A DNA stretch of 64,000 nt from Arthrobacter sp. ov407 (GCF_900102895.1 NZ_FNGD01000001.1:401936-465935); one strand, 5' to 3'. Counted from the first letter of the stretch, positions 1 to 9,230 are shown. Made by a program: numbers and translations. The notes: generated from the letters alone by a model not told the origin.

Positions 1-119
1 GCCCCACTCTAGGGGCAGGCCCTTTCGTGTCGACTCCGTCGCCACGCAGGGACCCGGCCGCCCCACTCTAGCTTGCCTGCCGGAGCTGCCCCGTTTCGCT
101 GTTCTACACAGGGACGAAG

Positions 120-125
120 TACGGT
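120..125 (+). promoter_or_regulatory. -10 box, leaderless SURF1 mRNA
   Basis: TACGGT ends 7 nt before the first base of the GTG at 132, so transcription should begin at the start codon. There is no Shine-Dalgarno sequence. Confidence 0.5.
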
Positions 126-131
126 TAAGAG

Positions 132-1049
132 GTGTTGAAAACTGCCCTTAAGCCCCGATGGATCGCAGGACTCGTCTTCGCGATCGCCATTTCCGGGGTC
201 TTTGTGCTGCTCAGCCAGTGGCAGTTTGGCCGCTCAACGCAGGCGGAAGCCCCGGTCTCCACCACAACGGAGGAAACGCGCCAGCTCACCTCGGTCCTAC
301 AGCCGGGCGGATTCTTCCCCGGATCGGTGGCCGACCAGATGGTCTCCGTCACCGGCAGCTACGACCCCCGGAAGCAGGTCCTGGTTCCGGGCCGCCTCAA
401 CGACGGGGCGAAGGGCTACTGGATCGTTTCCGCCTTCGCGGTCAAAGATGCTCCGGCCCTGTTGGGCGGCGGAGCCACGCCGCAGACCTGGATTCCGGTC
501 GCGCGCGGCTGGGTCGCGGATCCCGCGGACGCCGTGGCGCCGCCGTCGGGCACCATCGAACTGACGGGACGGCTGTTGCCCTCCGAGTCCCCGCTGCCGC
601 ACACCGATCCCGGGCCCGGCCGCGCCAGCGCCGTCTCGGTCGCCGAACTCATCAACGACTGGAACATCAGCAGCTACCCGGGCTTTGTCGCCGCCAGCAC
701 CGAACTGGCCGGCGGCACCGACGTCGGGGCCTCAGCCACCGGCGGCGACGTCAAACCCCTCCGGATCGGCCCGCAGCCGCCCGCGCAGCAGCTCAACGGG
801 CTGAACCTCTTCTATTCGGTGGAATGGGTCGTCTTTGCCGGCTTCGCGTTGTTCATCTGGTGGCGACTCGTCAAGGACGACTACCGCCGGGACCTCGAAG
901 ACGAGCTCGACGAGGAACTGGCCGGGGACGAGCCGCCAGCCGAACACCACCCAGCCGAACACCCCGCAGCCGACCACCGCACGGCCGAACAGGCCACCGA
1001 CCCGCATCCCACAGCCCCCCGCCCCACAGACCCGAGAGTGCAATCATGA
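132..1049 (+). CDS. SURF1 family cytochrome c oxidase assembly protein
   Basis: This 305-residue membrane protein belongs to the SURF1 family, which helps assemble haem-copper cytochrome c oxidase. A membrane segment near residues 10-28 (FAIAISGVFVLLSQWQFGRS) carries the family QWQ.GR motif. A periplasmic domain follows, then a second membrane helix around residues 230-250 (YSVEWVVFAGFALFIWWRL). The last ~55 residues are an acidic and then His/Pro/Ala-rich low-complexity tail with repeated AEH units, probably disordered. The GTG start is supported by the -10 box 6 nt upstream. The stop overlaps the start of the next gene (ATGA), so the two are co-transcribed. Confidence 0.9.
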   Translation: MLKTALKPRWIAGLVFAIAISGVFVLLSQWQFGRSTQAEAPVSTTTEETRQLTSVLQPGGFFPGSVADQMVSVTGSYDPRKQVLVPGRLNDGAKGYWIVSAFAVKDAPALLGGGATPQTWIPVARGWVADPADAVAPPSGTIELTGRLLPSESPLPHTDPGPGRASAVSVAELINDWNISSYPGFVAASTELAGGTDVGASATGGDVKPLRIGPQPPAQQLNGLNLFYSVEWVVFAGFALFIWWRLVKDDYRRDLEDELDEELAGDEPPAEHHPAEHPAADHRTAEQATDPHPTAPRPTDPRVQS

Positions 1050-1555
1050 TCGAGCCCCAGCCCGCCATCCAGCCGCAGACAACCAACGGCACGGGGAAGG
1101 CCGGCAAGAAGCGCCGCTTCGGCGGCACCGAGGCCCAAATCCGGTCCGCCCTGAAGTTCTACAAGGTGCTCGCCTACCTGACAGGCTCGATGCTGCTCCT
1201 GCTGTGCGCCGAGCTGATCGCCCGGTACGGCTTCGGGCAGTACCTCTTCGCCGGCGGCACCAACGCCATCACCGGCCAGCCGTTCGGCTTCGGATTCGCC
1301 GACGCCGAGCCGCCAGGGGTGATCGGGGGCGTTAACCTCTCCGTCACGGTCCTGATCGTGCACGGCTGGATGTACGTCGTGTACCTCATTTCCAACTTCC
1401 GGCTGTGGTCCCTCATGCGCTGGCCGTTCACCAAGCTCGTGGTTATGGCCTTGGGCGGCGTCGTGCCGTTCCTGTCCTTCTTCGTCGAGAAGAAGTTCCA
1501 CGCAGAGGTCGAGGCCGAGCTCGCGGCGAACCCGCAGGCACCGCAGCGGTACTGA
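1046..1555 (+). CDS. DUF3817 membrane protein
   Basis: This 169-residue protein matches the actinobacterial DUF3817 family, whose molecular role is not known. After a basic N-terminus (GKAGKKRRFGG) it has three hydrophobic segments: about residues 38-55, 95-115 and 128-145. The segment between the last two includes VHGWMYVVYLISNFRLW. Its ATG overlaps the TGA of SURF1. The stop codon lies inside the first unit of a 16-bp tandem repeat, so the C-terminus could drift when units are gained or lost. Confidence 0.85.
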   Translation: MIEPQPAIQPQTTNGTGKAGKKRRFGGTEAQIRSALKFYKVLAYLTGSMLLLLCAELIARYGFGQYLFAGGTNAITGQPFGFGFADAEPPGVIGGVNLSVTVLIVHGWMYVVYLISNFRLWSLMRWPFTKLVVMALGGVVPFLSFFVEKKFHAEVEAELAANPQAPQRY

Positions 1556-1620
1556 ACCGCACCGGTACTGAACCCCAGCGGTTCTGAACCCCAGCAGTTC
1601 TGAACCCCAGCGGTTCTGAA
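1541..1620 (+). repeat. Five tandem 16-bp units across a stop codon
   Basis: Five contiguous units (1541-1556, 1557-1572, 1573-1588, 1589-1604, 1605-1620) fit CCSCASCRGTWCTGAA. The last three are nearly identical (CCCCAGCGGTTCTGAA). The first unit contains the TGA stop of the DUF3817 gene. The array fills the 3' part of the intergenic region before guaA. Confidence 0.85.
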
Positions 1621-1730
1621 CAGCGACACGACGCCGGCTGCCGCCGTCGGGCGTGTGAGTTCGCTTACCTCCGCCCGTGATTCGGGGCCCGTACCGGCTA
1701 CTCAAGGTGCGGGCGGGCAGCGGCGCAAAG

Positions 1731-1736
1731 TAGGCT
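1731..1736 (+). promoter_or_regulatory. -10 box, leaderless guaA mRNA
   Basis: TAGGCT ends 7 nt before the first base of the guaA GTG. No Shine-Dalgarno sequence is present. Confidence 0.55.
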
Positions 1737-1742
1737 AGTGGG

Positions 1743-3332
1743 GTGACTACTCCCTCTGCATCCCAGACGTCCCACAGGCCCGTTCTGGTTGTTGACTACG
1801 GTGCCCAGTACGCGCAGCTGATTGCCCGCCGCGTCCGGGAAGCGAATGTGTATTCGGAAGTGGTTCCGCATACCTACAGCACCGAGCAGCTGCTGGCCAA
1901 GAACCCCGCCGCGATCATCCTCTCGGGCGGCCCCTCGAGCGTCTACGCCGACGGCGCCCCCAGCGTCGGCGCCGACCTCTTCGAGGCCGGCGTCCCGGTC
2001 TTCGGCATCTGCTACGGCTTCCAGGCCATGGCCAACGCCCTCGGCGGCAAGGTGGCCCAGACGGGGCTCCGCGAATACGGCGCCACCGAGACCACCACCC
2101 TGGGCGAGGGCCGCTCTATCCTGGCCGGCATGCCCCAGCACCAGAGCACCTGGATGAGCCACGGCGACTCCGTCCATGAAGCGCCCGAGGGCTTTGAGGT
2201 CCTCGCGACGACGGCTGGCGCCGACGTCGCCGCGTTCGCCAATGAGGACAAGCGCCTCTACGGCGTCCAGTGGCACCCCGAGGTCAAGCACTCGGCCTAC
2301 GGCCAGCAGGTCCTGGAAAACTTCCTCTTCAAGGGCGCCGGCCTGGAACCGAACTGGACCACCGGCAACATTCTGGAAGAACAGGTCCAGCGCATCCGCG
2401 ACCAGATCGGCGACGCCCGGGTCATCTGCGGCCTTTCCGGCGGCGTCGACTCGGCAGTGGCGGCCGCTCTGGTCCAGCGCGCAGTAGGCGACCAGCTGAC
2501 CTGCGTCTTCGTAGACCACGGGCTGCTGCGCGAGGGCGAAGCCGAACAGGTCGAACGTGACTTCGTGGCCGCCACCGGCGTCAAGCTCTACGTCGCCAAC
2601 GAGCAGGAGCGCTTCCTGAGCGCCCTTGCCGGCGTCAGCGACCCCGAGACCAAGCGCAAGATCATCGGCCGCGAATTCATCCGCGCCTTCGAGGAAGCCG
2701 AACTGGCGATCATCGCTGAGGCCGCGGCGCACGGTGAAAAGATCAAGTTCCTCGTCCAGGGCACCCTGTACCCCGACGTCGTCGAATCCGGCGGCGGCGA
2801 AGGTGCGGCCAACATCAAGAGCCACCACAACGTGGGCGGGCTCCCCGAGGACCTGCAGTTTGAACTCGTTGAACCGCTGCGCGCCCTGTTCAAGGACGAG
2901 GTCCGCGCGGTCGGCGCGCAGCTCGGCCTGCCGCAGGAAATCGTCGGACGCCAGCCCTTCCCCGGCCCGGGCCTCGGCATCCGGATCGTCGGCGATGTCA
3001 CCAAGGAACGCCTGGACCTGCTCCGCAAGGCCGACGCGATCGCCCGCGCCGAACTGACCGCCGCCGGACTCGATGACGAAGTGTGGCAGATGCCCGTAGT
3101 GCTGCTGGCGGACGTCCGCAGCGTGGGCGTCCAGGGCGACGGCCGCACCTACGGGCACCCGATTGTCCTGCGCCCCGTGTCTTCCGAGGACGCCATGACC
3201 GCCGACTGGTCACGGCTGCCCTACGACCTCCTGGCCCGGATTTCCAACCGGATCACCAACGAGGTGGACGGCGTCAACCGCGTGGTGCTGGATGTGACCA
3301 GCAAGCCGCCGGGAACCATCGAGTGGGAATAA
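1743..3332 (+). CDS. guaA: GMP synthase (glutamine-hydrolysing)
   Basis: GuaA converts XMP to GMP with ATP and glutamine-derived ammonia, the last step of guanine nucleotide synthesis in the cytoplasm. The 529 residues are normal for the family. The N-terminal class I amidotransferase domain has the nucleophile elbow GICYGFQ and the later His/Glu pair in [10 protein letters not shown]. The ATP-pyrophosphatase domain has the P-loop [11 protein letters not shown], and the C-terminal dimerisation domain ends KPPGTIEWE. The GTG start fits the leaderless promoter just upstream. A strong terminator follows, so the gene is probably transcribed alone. Confidence 0.97.
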   Translation: MTTPSASQTSHRPVLVVDYGAQYAQLIARRVREANVYSEVVPHTYSTEQLLAKNPAAIILSGGPSSVYADGAPSVGADLFEAGVPVFGICYGFQAMANALGGKVAQTGLREYGATETTTLGEGRSILAGMPQHQSTWMSHGDSVHEAPEGFEVLATTAGADVAAFANEDKRLYGVQWHPEVKHSAYGQQVLENFLFKGAGLEPNWTTGNILEEQVQRIRDQIGDARVICGLSGGVDSAVAAALVQRAVGDQLTCVFVDHGLLREGEAEQVERDFVAATGVKLYVANEQERFLSALAGVSDPETKRKIIGREFIRAFEEAELAIIAEAAAHGEKIKFLVQGTLYPDVVESGGGEGAANIKSHHNVGGLPEDLQFELVEPLRALFKDEVRAVGAQLGLPQEIVGRQPFPGPGLGIRIVGDVTKERLDLLRKADAIARAELTAAGLDDEVWQMPVVLLADVRSVGVQGDGRTYGHPIVLRPVSSEDAMTADWSRLPYDLLARISNRITNEVDGVNRVVLDVTSKPPGTIEWE

Positions 3333-3340
3333 CAATGTGA

Positions 3341-3375
3341 ATGGCCGGCCTTTCGAGGCCGGCCATTTCATTTTG
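3341..3375 (+). terminator. Intrinsic terminator after guaA
   Basis: A perfect 12-bp stem (3341-3352 with 3357-3368) closed by a TTCG tetraloop is followed by a T-rich tract (TCATTTTG). Confidence 0.9.
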
Positions 3376-3444
3376 TTCCTGACAATTCGGGCTGAATTTC
3401 GCACCGCCCAGTGTTGCGGCCCCGCACGTGCGGGGGATTCGGGC

Positions 3445-3450
3445 TACGCT
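3445..3450 (+). promoter_or_regulatory. -10 box of the helicase-like gene
   Basis: TACGCT ends 8 nt before the first base of the ATG at 3458, supporting a leaderless start there. Confidence 0.4.
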
Positions 3451-3457
3451 CGAATGC

Positions 3458-6400
3458 ATGTCGGTATGGTCCAAGGCGTCCCGCGCGAGCCAGACAACCG
3501 CGAGCTCACACTACGCGGCCGGGGAAAACGCGGACGCAATTCAGACGAGCGTTGATACGTCGAACGCGCCAAAGTCGAGCCCGCCACGGTCCGGCACAGA
3601 GAAGTCGAGCACAGAAAAGAAGGCAGCAGTGTCAGTTGGTCAAGGCCACCCCGAGGACTCCGAGGAGTTCAGGAAATGGCTGTCGGGGCTCAAGCCCGTC
3701 ACCGGAGCAGATACCATGCTGCGCTTCACCAAGACGCCCGAAGGCTCGATCGACCTGACCCATGCCCATCCGTCAGGGCTTGCCCAGCTGATGGCAGGCC
3801 GGCGCACCCGGCTCTCCACGCTGATCCGCGACCGCCAGCAGTACGTTGTTGCGGCCCGGGCGTCGCGCAACCTGCGCTCCAAGATCTTCGAGCTCGCCAA
3901 TGACCGCGGCATCGACGCGGGGTATTTCTCCGCCGGCACCGTCGTCTGGACATCCGCCGTCGGGGGTAAGCCGCAACGGATCTCGGCCCCGGTCATGCTC
4001 ACCGCCATTTCCCTCACGGTGCGCCCCGGCGAGGACGACTACGAACTGCAACTCACTGAACAGGCGCAGATCAACCCGGCGCTGGTCCGGCACCTCAAAT
4101 CAGTCCACGGGATCGTCTTTGACGTCAATGCGGTCACCCGGATGGCGTACAGCACGGCCCGATATGATCCCCAACCCGTTCTGGACCGCCTCGGCACCCT
4201 GGTCCAGCCGATTCACGGTGCGGAGATCGAGCACAACCTGCTCGTCTCCACCTTCGCCGACCTCTCCGGCAACCTCGATGATCCGTGGATCAACCAGAAC
4301 AACCCCGTAGTCACCGCGCTGGCACGGTCCGGTTCCGGCGAACGGGTCGACGTGCCCGTGCTTGAGCCCGGCCGTTTCCCCAGCACGGATGAGCGGGACC
4401 CCGCCGAGGAGCTTTTGCTGCTCGACGCCGACACGGACCAGCAGCATGTCATCGACGCCGTCCGGGCGGGCGACTCGCTGGTGGTCAGCAGCCCGCCGGG
4501 CACCGGCCAGACCCAGACCGTCATCAACACCATCGGCGCCCTCGTGGACGGGGGCAAGTCCGTCCTGGTGGTGGGGGACAGGCGCGCCAGCCTCGCCGAG
4601 ATCTCCGCGCAGCTGGATGGCCTCGGCCTGGATTCCGTGCTCCTGCAGCTGAGCGGCACCGCCAGCCCGCTGCAGCTCAAGGGGCAGCTGGTCCGGGCGA
4701 TCGTCCGCAACGAAAAGTCGCTAGAGCCGCAGCTGAGCAACCTGCACGCCACGCTGACCGGGCACCGACACGCCCTGATGGAGCATGTCGCCTCCCTGCA
4801 CAACGTCCGGGCGCGCTGGGGTTGTTCGCCATACGAGGCCATGCAGTCGCTGGCAGAGCTGACCTCCATCCAGCCGGCGCCGGCGACGACTGTCCGGCTC
4901 AAGCGCAGCGTGCTGGACAACATCCGGGACCGCGAGGAGCTCGCCGGCCGGCTCCGCCGCGCTGCCGAGCTCGGCAGCTTCAGCCGCGCGTCCACCACCA
5001 GCCCCTGGCACGGCGCGCGTCTGCTCACGCGCAAGGAGACGCAGGAAGCGCAGAGCGTCGCCCGATCCGTGGCAGAGAAACTGCCCTTGCTGCGCGGACG
5101 CATGGACGCCGTGGCGGAACACGCAGAGATCCGACTCGGCGGGACCTTCGCCGAATGGGGCGAGCAGATCGAACTTCTCGTCGCCGTCCGCGAAAGCCTG
5201 GACAAGTTCACTCCCGACATCTTTGACCGGCCCGTCCATGACCTGATCTCCGCCACGGCGTCCTCCGGCTGGCGTAGGGAACGCGGGATCGAGATGCCGT
5301 CCATGCAGCGCTCACGCCTGCGCAGGGTGGCCAAGGAGTACGTCCGGCCCGGGGTGCACATCGCGGACCTGCACAGTTCCCTCGTCCTCGTGCAGGAGCA
5401 GCGCGCCGCCTGGTCCGGCTACGCCACCACGCAGCGGCACCCGGCCGTGCCGTCCGGGCTGGGCGAAATCACAGGCCTGTACCGGGAACTCGCAGCGGAA
5501 CTGGCTGAACTCGGCCAGGCGGTCAAGCACACCCCCGCCGGCGGCGACCTGGACCGCGCGCCCTACGACGAACTCCTGCCCCGGGTGCGGCGGCTGGTCG
5601 CCGACACCGCGACCCTGGAAACCCTGCCGGAGCGCACCCTGCTTGTCGAGAGCATGCGTGAGCACGGCCTCGGCGAGCTCCTCGCCGACCTTGCCGAGCG
5701 CGAGGTTCCCGAGCGGTCGGTGACCGCCGAGCTGGAGCTGGCCTGGTGGCAGTCGGCCCTGGAAGCCATGATCAGCGGCGATGACTACCTCGCCATGTCC
5801 GACGGCGACGCCCTGCGCCAGCTTGAGGCGGAGTACCGTCTAGCGGACAACGCCCACATCGCCAGCGGCGCCGCCCGGCTGCGATGGAACCTGTCCGAGC
5901 GCTGGCGTACGGCTATCGCGGCGCACCCCCGCGAGGCCGAGCTGCTGCGCAGCCTGCTCAAGGACGGCCGGGTGACCCTGGCAGCCCTGAGCGGCCAGGC
6001 GCAGGAGCTGCTGCCCACCCTCGTGCCGGTATGGTCCGTCAGCCCCTACCTCCTGACGAGCCTCCTGCCGATCGATCAGACCTTCGACGCCGTCGTGATC
6101 CTGGACGCGGAGACGACCTCGCTGCAGGCAGTCCTCCCGGCCATCGCCCGGTCTCGTCAGGTCATCGCCTTCGGCGACGAGCAGATCGCCAGCCCACGGA
6201 CCTTTACCGTGGGCGTCGAACGGCTCGCGGCGGGGGAGAGCTCCTACCAAAGCGTTGAGAGCTCGTACCGGGCACTGTCCGCTGTGCTTCCGGTCGGGAA
6301 CCTGAGGACCGTGTACCGTGCGGTCGATGAAGACCTGGTGCGCCAGCTCAGCAAGGGTTTTTACGGCGGGGAACTGACCCGGCTCCCTGAAGGGCAATCC

Positions 6401-7873
6401 GCCACGGGCCTTGACCGGACCCTCAGCGTGGAGTACCTGCCCGACGGCACGGGGCTGCCCAGCGCTGACCACGACGGCGTTGAATCGGTTGTTGCCGAGG
6501 TGAACCGCGCGGTGGAACTGGTCTTCGAGCACGCCCGACTCCGGCCTCGGACCTCGCTGGCCGTGGTGACCGGAAGCCTTCGCCACGCCGCCCGGATCGG
6601 CGAGGCCATCAGGGCGCAGCTGCCCAACTACCCGATGCTCGGCAGCTTCTTCACGGCGGGGGACGAGTCCTTCCGCGTGGTGGATCTGGAACGGGCCCAG
6701 GGCCTGGTCCGCGACCACGTCGTCTTTTCCCCGGGCTACGGCCGCACCCCGCATGGGCGCACCCTCCACAGCCTCGGGCCGCTCTCCGCTGACGGGGGCC
6801 GCGCCAAATTCGCCTTGGCGATGACGCGTGCCCGCCGGTCCCTGCACGTGCTCAGCTGCTTCCGCCCCGAAGACCTCGATGTCAGCCGCCTCAGCCACGG
6901 CGCCGTGGACTTCTACGAACTGCTGGACCGTGAGATTGCGGGCAATACAGATCTTGGCAGCCCCGCCTCCCGGGCCGCGGCCAGCGAGCAGGCGCTCGGC
7001 GCTGACCCGCTCGTGGCCGACCTGGGTGACCGGCTCCGCGCACGTGGGGCACGGGTGTGGCACCAATACGACGGCGTCCTGAACATGGTGGCGGCCGCCG
7101 ATCCCATGACGACCATCGGCCAGGACGATGCGGAGATTCCCCGTCCGGTAGCGATCGAGTCAGATGGCACCGGCCACTACCGGCGGATGAGCGTCCGGGA
7201 ACGGAGCAGACTCCGGCCGCAGCTCCTGGAACGGCTTGGCTGGCGCTACATGCCCCTGTGGACCATTGAGGTCTTCACCGACCCCTCGGCCTGCGCCGAT
7301 CGCATTGGCGGCTACCTCGGGTTGGAGAAGCCTCCCGTTTCCAGCCGGCTCCGGACATCGCAGGGGTTCTTTGACGACGACATCGAGCACCTGGCGATTG
7401 ACGAGGCGCGGGCGGCGGAGTACCACGTGGCCGCCGAACCCGCGGGACGGGTATTCCGTGGCCACGAAACTGCGGGCCAGGAATTGCGCCGGCAGGAACC
7501 AGCAACAGGGATAACAGGCAATACAGGCAGTAAGGAGGCCGGCAGCATGAGTGCGGACGGCGACATCCAAGACAACCACGACAACACAGTCAACACCGGC
7601 AACACCGGCAACACCGGCCCTGGCGAGGGCGACGCGACCGGCGGCGCTGAGCCCAAGACCGCTGAGCCGAAGTCCGGCGAGTTGGCCGGAGACGGGCCGG
7701 ACCAGGAAGCGGCAACGGAGGCGTCCCGCCGTTCGGGGGCACAGATTACCGTCCCCGAAGGCGTGCTGCCGAACAAGGCGGCGGAAGACGACCCCCGGCG
7801 CTGGGGTGACCAGCCTGACAAGTACGATCACGACGCATGGCTCCAGGAGCAGAAGCCGCCGCACTGGGGCTGA
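3458..7873 (+). CDS. Large AAA/helicase-like protein with degenerate motifs
   Basis: This 1471-residue protein resembles actinobacterial superfamily-1 helicase-like proteins of the DUF4011 type. These have a helicase core and a C-terminal Vsr/PDDEXK-like (MTES_1575-type) nuclease domain. The P-loop reads PPGTGQTQT, with Gln351 where the catalytic Lys belongs. The Walker B region reads VVILDAETTS rather than a DE pair. The C-terminal domain keeps VAIESDGTGHY and LLERLGWRYMPLW (about residues 1230-1265), but the usual catalytic Asp position appears to be Met in VLNMVAAADP. A disordered Asn/Thr/Gly-rich tail ends in a conserved-looking DDPRRWGD...QKPPHWG motif. An alternative start is the GTG at 3629, which has a Shine-Dalgarno sequence (AAGAAGG). 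The cellular role is unknown; DNA metabolism is an inference. Confidence 0.75.
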   Translation: MSVWSKASRASQTTASSHYAAGENADAIQTSVDTSNAPKSSPPRSGTEKSSTEKKAAVSVGQGHPEDSEEFRKWLSGLKPVTGADTMLRFTKTPEGSIDLTHAHPSGLAQLMAGRRTRLSTLIRDRQQYVVAARASRNLRSKIFELANDRGIDAGYFSAGTVVWTSAVGGKPQRISAPVMLTAISLTVRPGEDDYELQLTEQAQINPALVRHLKSVHGIVFDVNAVTRMAYSTARYDPQPVLDRLGTLVQPIHGAEIEHNLLVSTFADLSGNLDDPWINQNNPVVTALARSGSGERVDVPVLEPGRFPSTDERDPAEELLLLDADTDQQHVIDAVRAGDSLVVSSPPGTGQTQTVINTIGALVDGGKSVLVVGDRRASLAEISAQLDGLGLDSVLLQLSGTASPLQLKGQLVRAIVRNEKSLEPQLSNLHATLTGHRHALMEHVASLHNVRARWGCSPYEAMQSLAELTSIQPAPATTVRLKRSVLDNIRDREELAGRLRRAAELGSFSRASTTSPWHGARLLTRKETQEAQSVARSVAEKLPLLRGRMDAVAEHAEIRLGGTFAEWGEQIELLVAVRESLDKFTPDIFDRPVHDLISATASSGWRRERGIEMPSMQRSRLRRVAKEYVRPGVHIADLHSSLVLVQEQRAAWSGYATTQRHPAVPSGLGEITGLYRELAAELAELGQAVKHTPAGGDLDRAPYDELLPRVRRLVADTATLETLPERTLLVESMREHGLGELLADLAEREVPERSVTAELELAWWQSALEAMISGDDYLAMSDGDALRQLEAEYRLADNAHIASGAARLRWNLSERWRTAIAAHPREAELLRSLLKDGRVTLAALSGQAQELLPTLVPVWSVSPYLLTSLLPIDQTFDAVVILDAETTSLQAVLPAIARSRQVIAFGDEQIASPRTFTVGVERLAAGESSYQSVESSYRALSAVLPVGNLRTVYRAVDEDLVRQLSKGFYGGELTRLPEGQSATGLDRTLSVEYLPDGTGLPSADHDGVESVVAEVNRAVELVFEHARLRPRTSLAVVTGSLRHAARIGEAIRAQLPNYPMLGSFFTAGDESFRVVDLERAQGLVRDHVVFSPGYGRTPHGRTLHSLGPLSADGGRAKFALAMTRARRSLHVLSCFRPEDLDVSRLSHGAVDFYELLDREIAGNTDLGSPASRAAASEQALGADPLVADLGDRLRARGARVWHQYDGVLNMVAAADPMTTIGQDDAEIPRPVAIESDGTGHYRRMSVRERSRLRPQLLERLGWRYMPLWTIEVFTDPSACADRIGGYLGLEKPPVSSRLRTSQGFFDDDIEHLAIDEARAAEYHVAAEPAGRVFRGHETAGQELRRQEPATGITGNTGSKEAGSMSADGDIQDNHDNTVNTGNTGNTGPGEGDATGGAEPKTAEPKSGELAGDGPDQEAATEASRRSGAQITVPEGVLPNKAAEDDPRRWGDQPDKYDHDAWLQEQKPPHWG

Positions 7874-7940
7874 CGTTGTGGCCCGCACCGCAGAGCCTGC
7901 CGCCCCTGCCGGCGGCGACCGGCGCAGGGGACTGCCGACT

Positions 7941-8816
7941 CTAGCCGGGCGCGGCCGCGACAAGCACGAAGAACAGCTTGCCTTGGGTAGACGCGCCCGC
8001 CAGTCTTCGTGCCTGGTCGGCCGCCGCTGCTACTACCACCAGCCCGTCAGTCTCCGCGGCGGCGGGCCACGGCCCAGCCCTGCCGCCCTGCGCTGAGGTC
8101 CAGAGCACCGGCACCGCTTCGGCCAGGATTTGGCTTCGGGCGGGTTGTTCAAAGCCGTTGCCGCCGGTCAGCACCACATTGACGAGCTGCCCGGGGGAGA
8201 CCAGCTGGATGGAGGCCGGATCCGCCATCCTCAGCGGCACGGCTGCAGAGCCGGGCGGGCTTCCTGCGAGCAGCCCCGGGCCCAGGATCTGGGCGTCGGT
8301 GAGGAGTTGGCCGCGGCGCAGGGGTGCGGCCAACTGTTTTCCCTCGAACGCCGTCTCGCTGCCGGGGTTGCCGGCAGGCACGAGCCCGGGCGGCACGGTG
8401 ATGCTGCTGACATCGCCGGATTCCAGGGTCTTTCCGGCGGGAAGATCCGCCGCTGCGGCGAAAGCTACGACGGTGTCAGCGGGCGCGGTTGTCAGTTGCT
8501 GAACCGTCAGGCCTGCGGGGATGCAGAACAGGAGGGCCGCGATTAGCCGCCGGTTCCGGTTTAGCCAGCCGCGCAGGCGGTGCTGTGACGGACGGCCGCG
8601 GGGCGGCCGCTGCCGGCGGGGCTTTGCCGGGCCGTTCCGGCTCCGGAACGGGCGGCCAGCCGCGGACAACGTGGCGGCAGGAAGGTGGGCGGGGCGGATC
8701 CCGGTGCGGGCCCAGCGGGCGGAGGACTCGACGGGCATTGGGCGGGACGGCAGGGACGAAGCCGTGGACGACGTCCAGAACGAAGGCGGGCAAGCCGCGC
8801 TGAGAAAAAGGTCCAT
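7941..8816 (-). CDS. SAF-domain (CpaB/RcpC-like) membrane-anchored protein
   Basis: This 291-residue protein has a basic, Arg/Pro-rich N-terminal region and one membrane segment around residues 90-108 (LIAALLFCIPAGLTV). A SAF domain follows at about 115-180 (DLPAGKTLESGDVSSITVPP). SAF proteins of this architecture are annotated as CpaB-like Flp pilus assembly proteins, but no other pilus gene is nearby, so that role is uncertain. A -10 box on the minus strand supports the ATG. FmdB and formyl-THF cyclo-ligase lie upstream on the same strand. Confidence 0.75.
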   Translation of the reverse strand: MDLFLSAACPPSFWTSSTASSLPSRPMPVESSARWARTGIRPAHLPAATLSAAGRPFRSRNGPAKPRRQRPPRGRPSQHRLRGWLNRNRRLIAALLFCIPAGLTVQQLTTAPADTVVAFAAAADLPAGKTLESGDVSSITVPPGLVPAGNPGSETAFEGKQLAAPLRRGQLLTDAQILGPGLLAGSPPGSAAVPLRMADPASIQLVSPGQLVNVVLTGGNGFEQPARSQILAEAVPVLWTSAQGGRAGPWPAAAETDGLVVVAAAADQARRLAGASTQGKLFFVLVAAAPG

Positions 8817-8822
8817 GCCGCC

Positions 8823-8828
8823 ACGCTA
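8823..8828 (-). promoter_or_regulatory. -10 box of the SAF-domain gene
   Basis: On the minus strand TAGCGT is followed by 6 nt and then the ATG at 8816. Confidence 0.5.
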
Positions 8829-8975
8829 CGGACCCGCATGCATCGGCGGCAGCCGCGGAACCGCCTATGTGGACAATGGCCAGCGGGCCAGGATTAGGCT
8901 GACTCTGCCGGCAGAGGCACAGCTGGCGGGCCGGCGCCGAACTGGCGGGCCCGCCGTAAGCCGGCGGGTACCCTG

Positions 8976-9230
8976 CTAGCCCGCGGCGGCGGGTGCTGGT
9001 GCGGGGGTGGCCGCAGGAGCTGCGGGGGCCGGGGAAACCGTGCTGCCCTTGGCGTCGCGCGAATCGGTCCGGTAGAAGCCGGAGCCCTTGAACACTACGC
9101 CGACGCTGTTGAACTTCTTGCGCAGTGTGCCCTGGCACTCGGGGCAGGACGTCAGGGAGTTATCGCTGAACGACTGCACGATCTCGAAGGCGTGGCTGCA
9201 GTCCTTGCAGGCATATGCATACGTGGGCAC
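8976..9230 (-). CDS. FmdB family zinc-ribbon protein
   Basis: This 84-residue protein starts MPTYAYACKDCSHAFE and carries two Cys pairs (CKDC and CPEC) that form the FmdB zinc ribbon. The glycine-rich GVVFKGSGFYRTD segment typical of the family follows. The C-terminal ~25 residues are an Ala/Pro low-complexity tail. The family was first seen beside formamidase genes and is thought to be regulatory, but its function is not established. The start is a GTG preceded by GAGGAT. Confidence 0.88.
   Translation of the reverse strand: MPTYAYACKDCSHAFEIVQSFSDNSLTSCPECQGTLRKKFNSVGVVFKGSGFYRTDSRDAKGSTVSPAPAAPAATPAPAPAAAG

Noticed and set aside
158..1555. Long open frame overlapping SURF1
   Set aside because: Only its last 170 codons (from 1046) are the DUF3817 gene; the first part is an Arg/His-rich shadow of SURF1.
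1698..3158. Long minus-strand frame over guaA
   Set aside because: High-GC codon bias creates open antisense frames; its composition is Val/Asp/Gly-rich with no domain, and guaA is certain.
7588..7620. Repeats of AACACCGGC as a CRISPR-like or satellite array
   Set aside because: They are short in-frame Asn-Thr-Gly codon repeats in the disordered tail of the helicase-like protein; no spacers.
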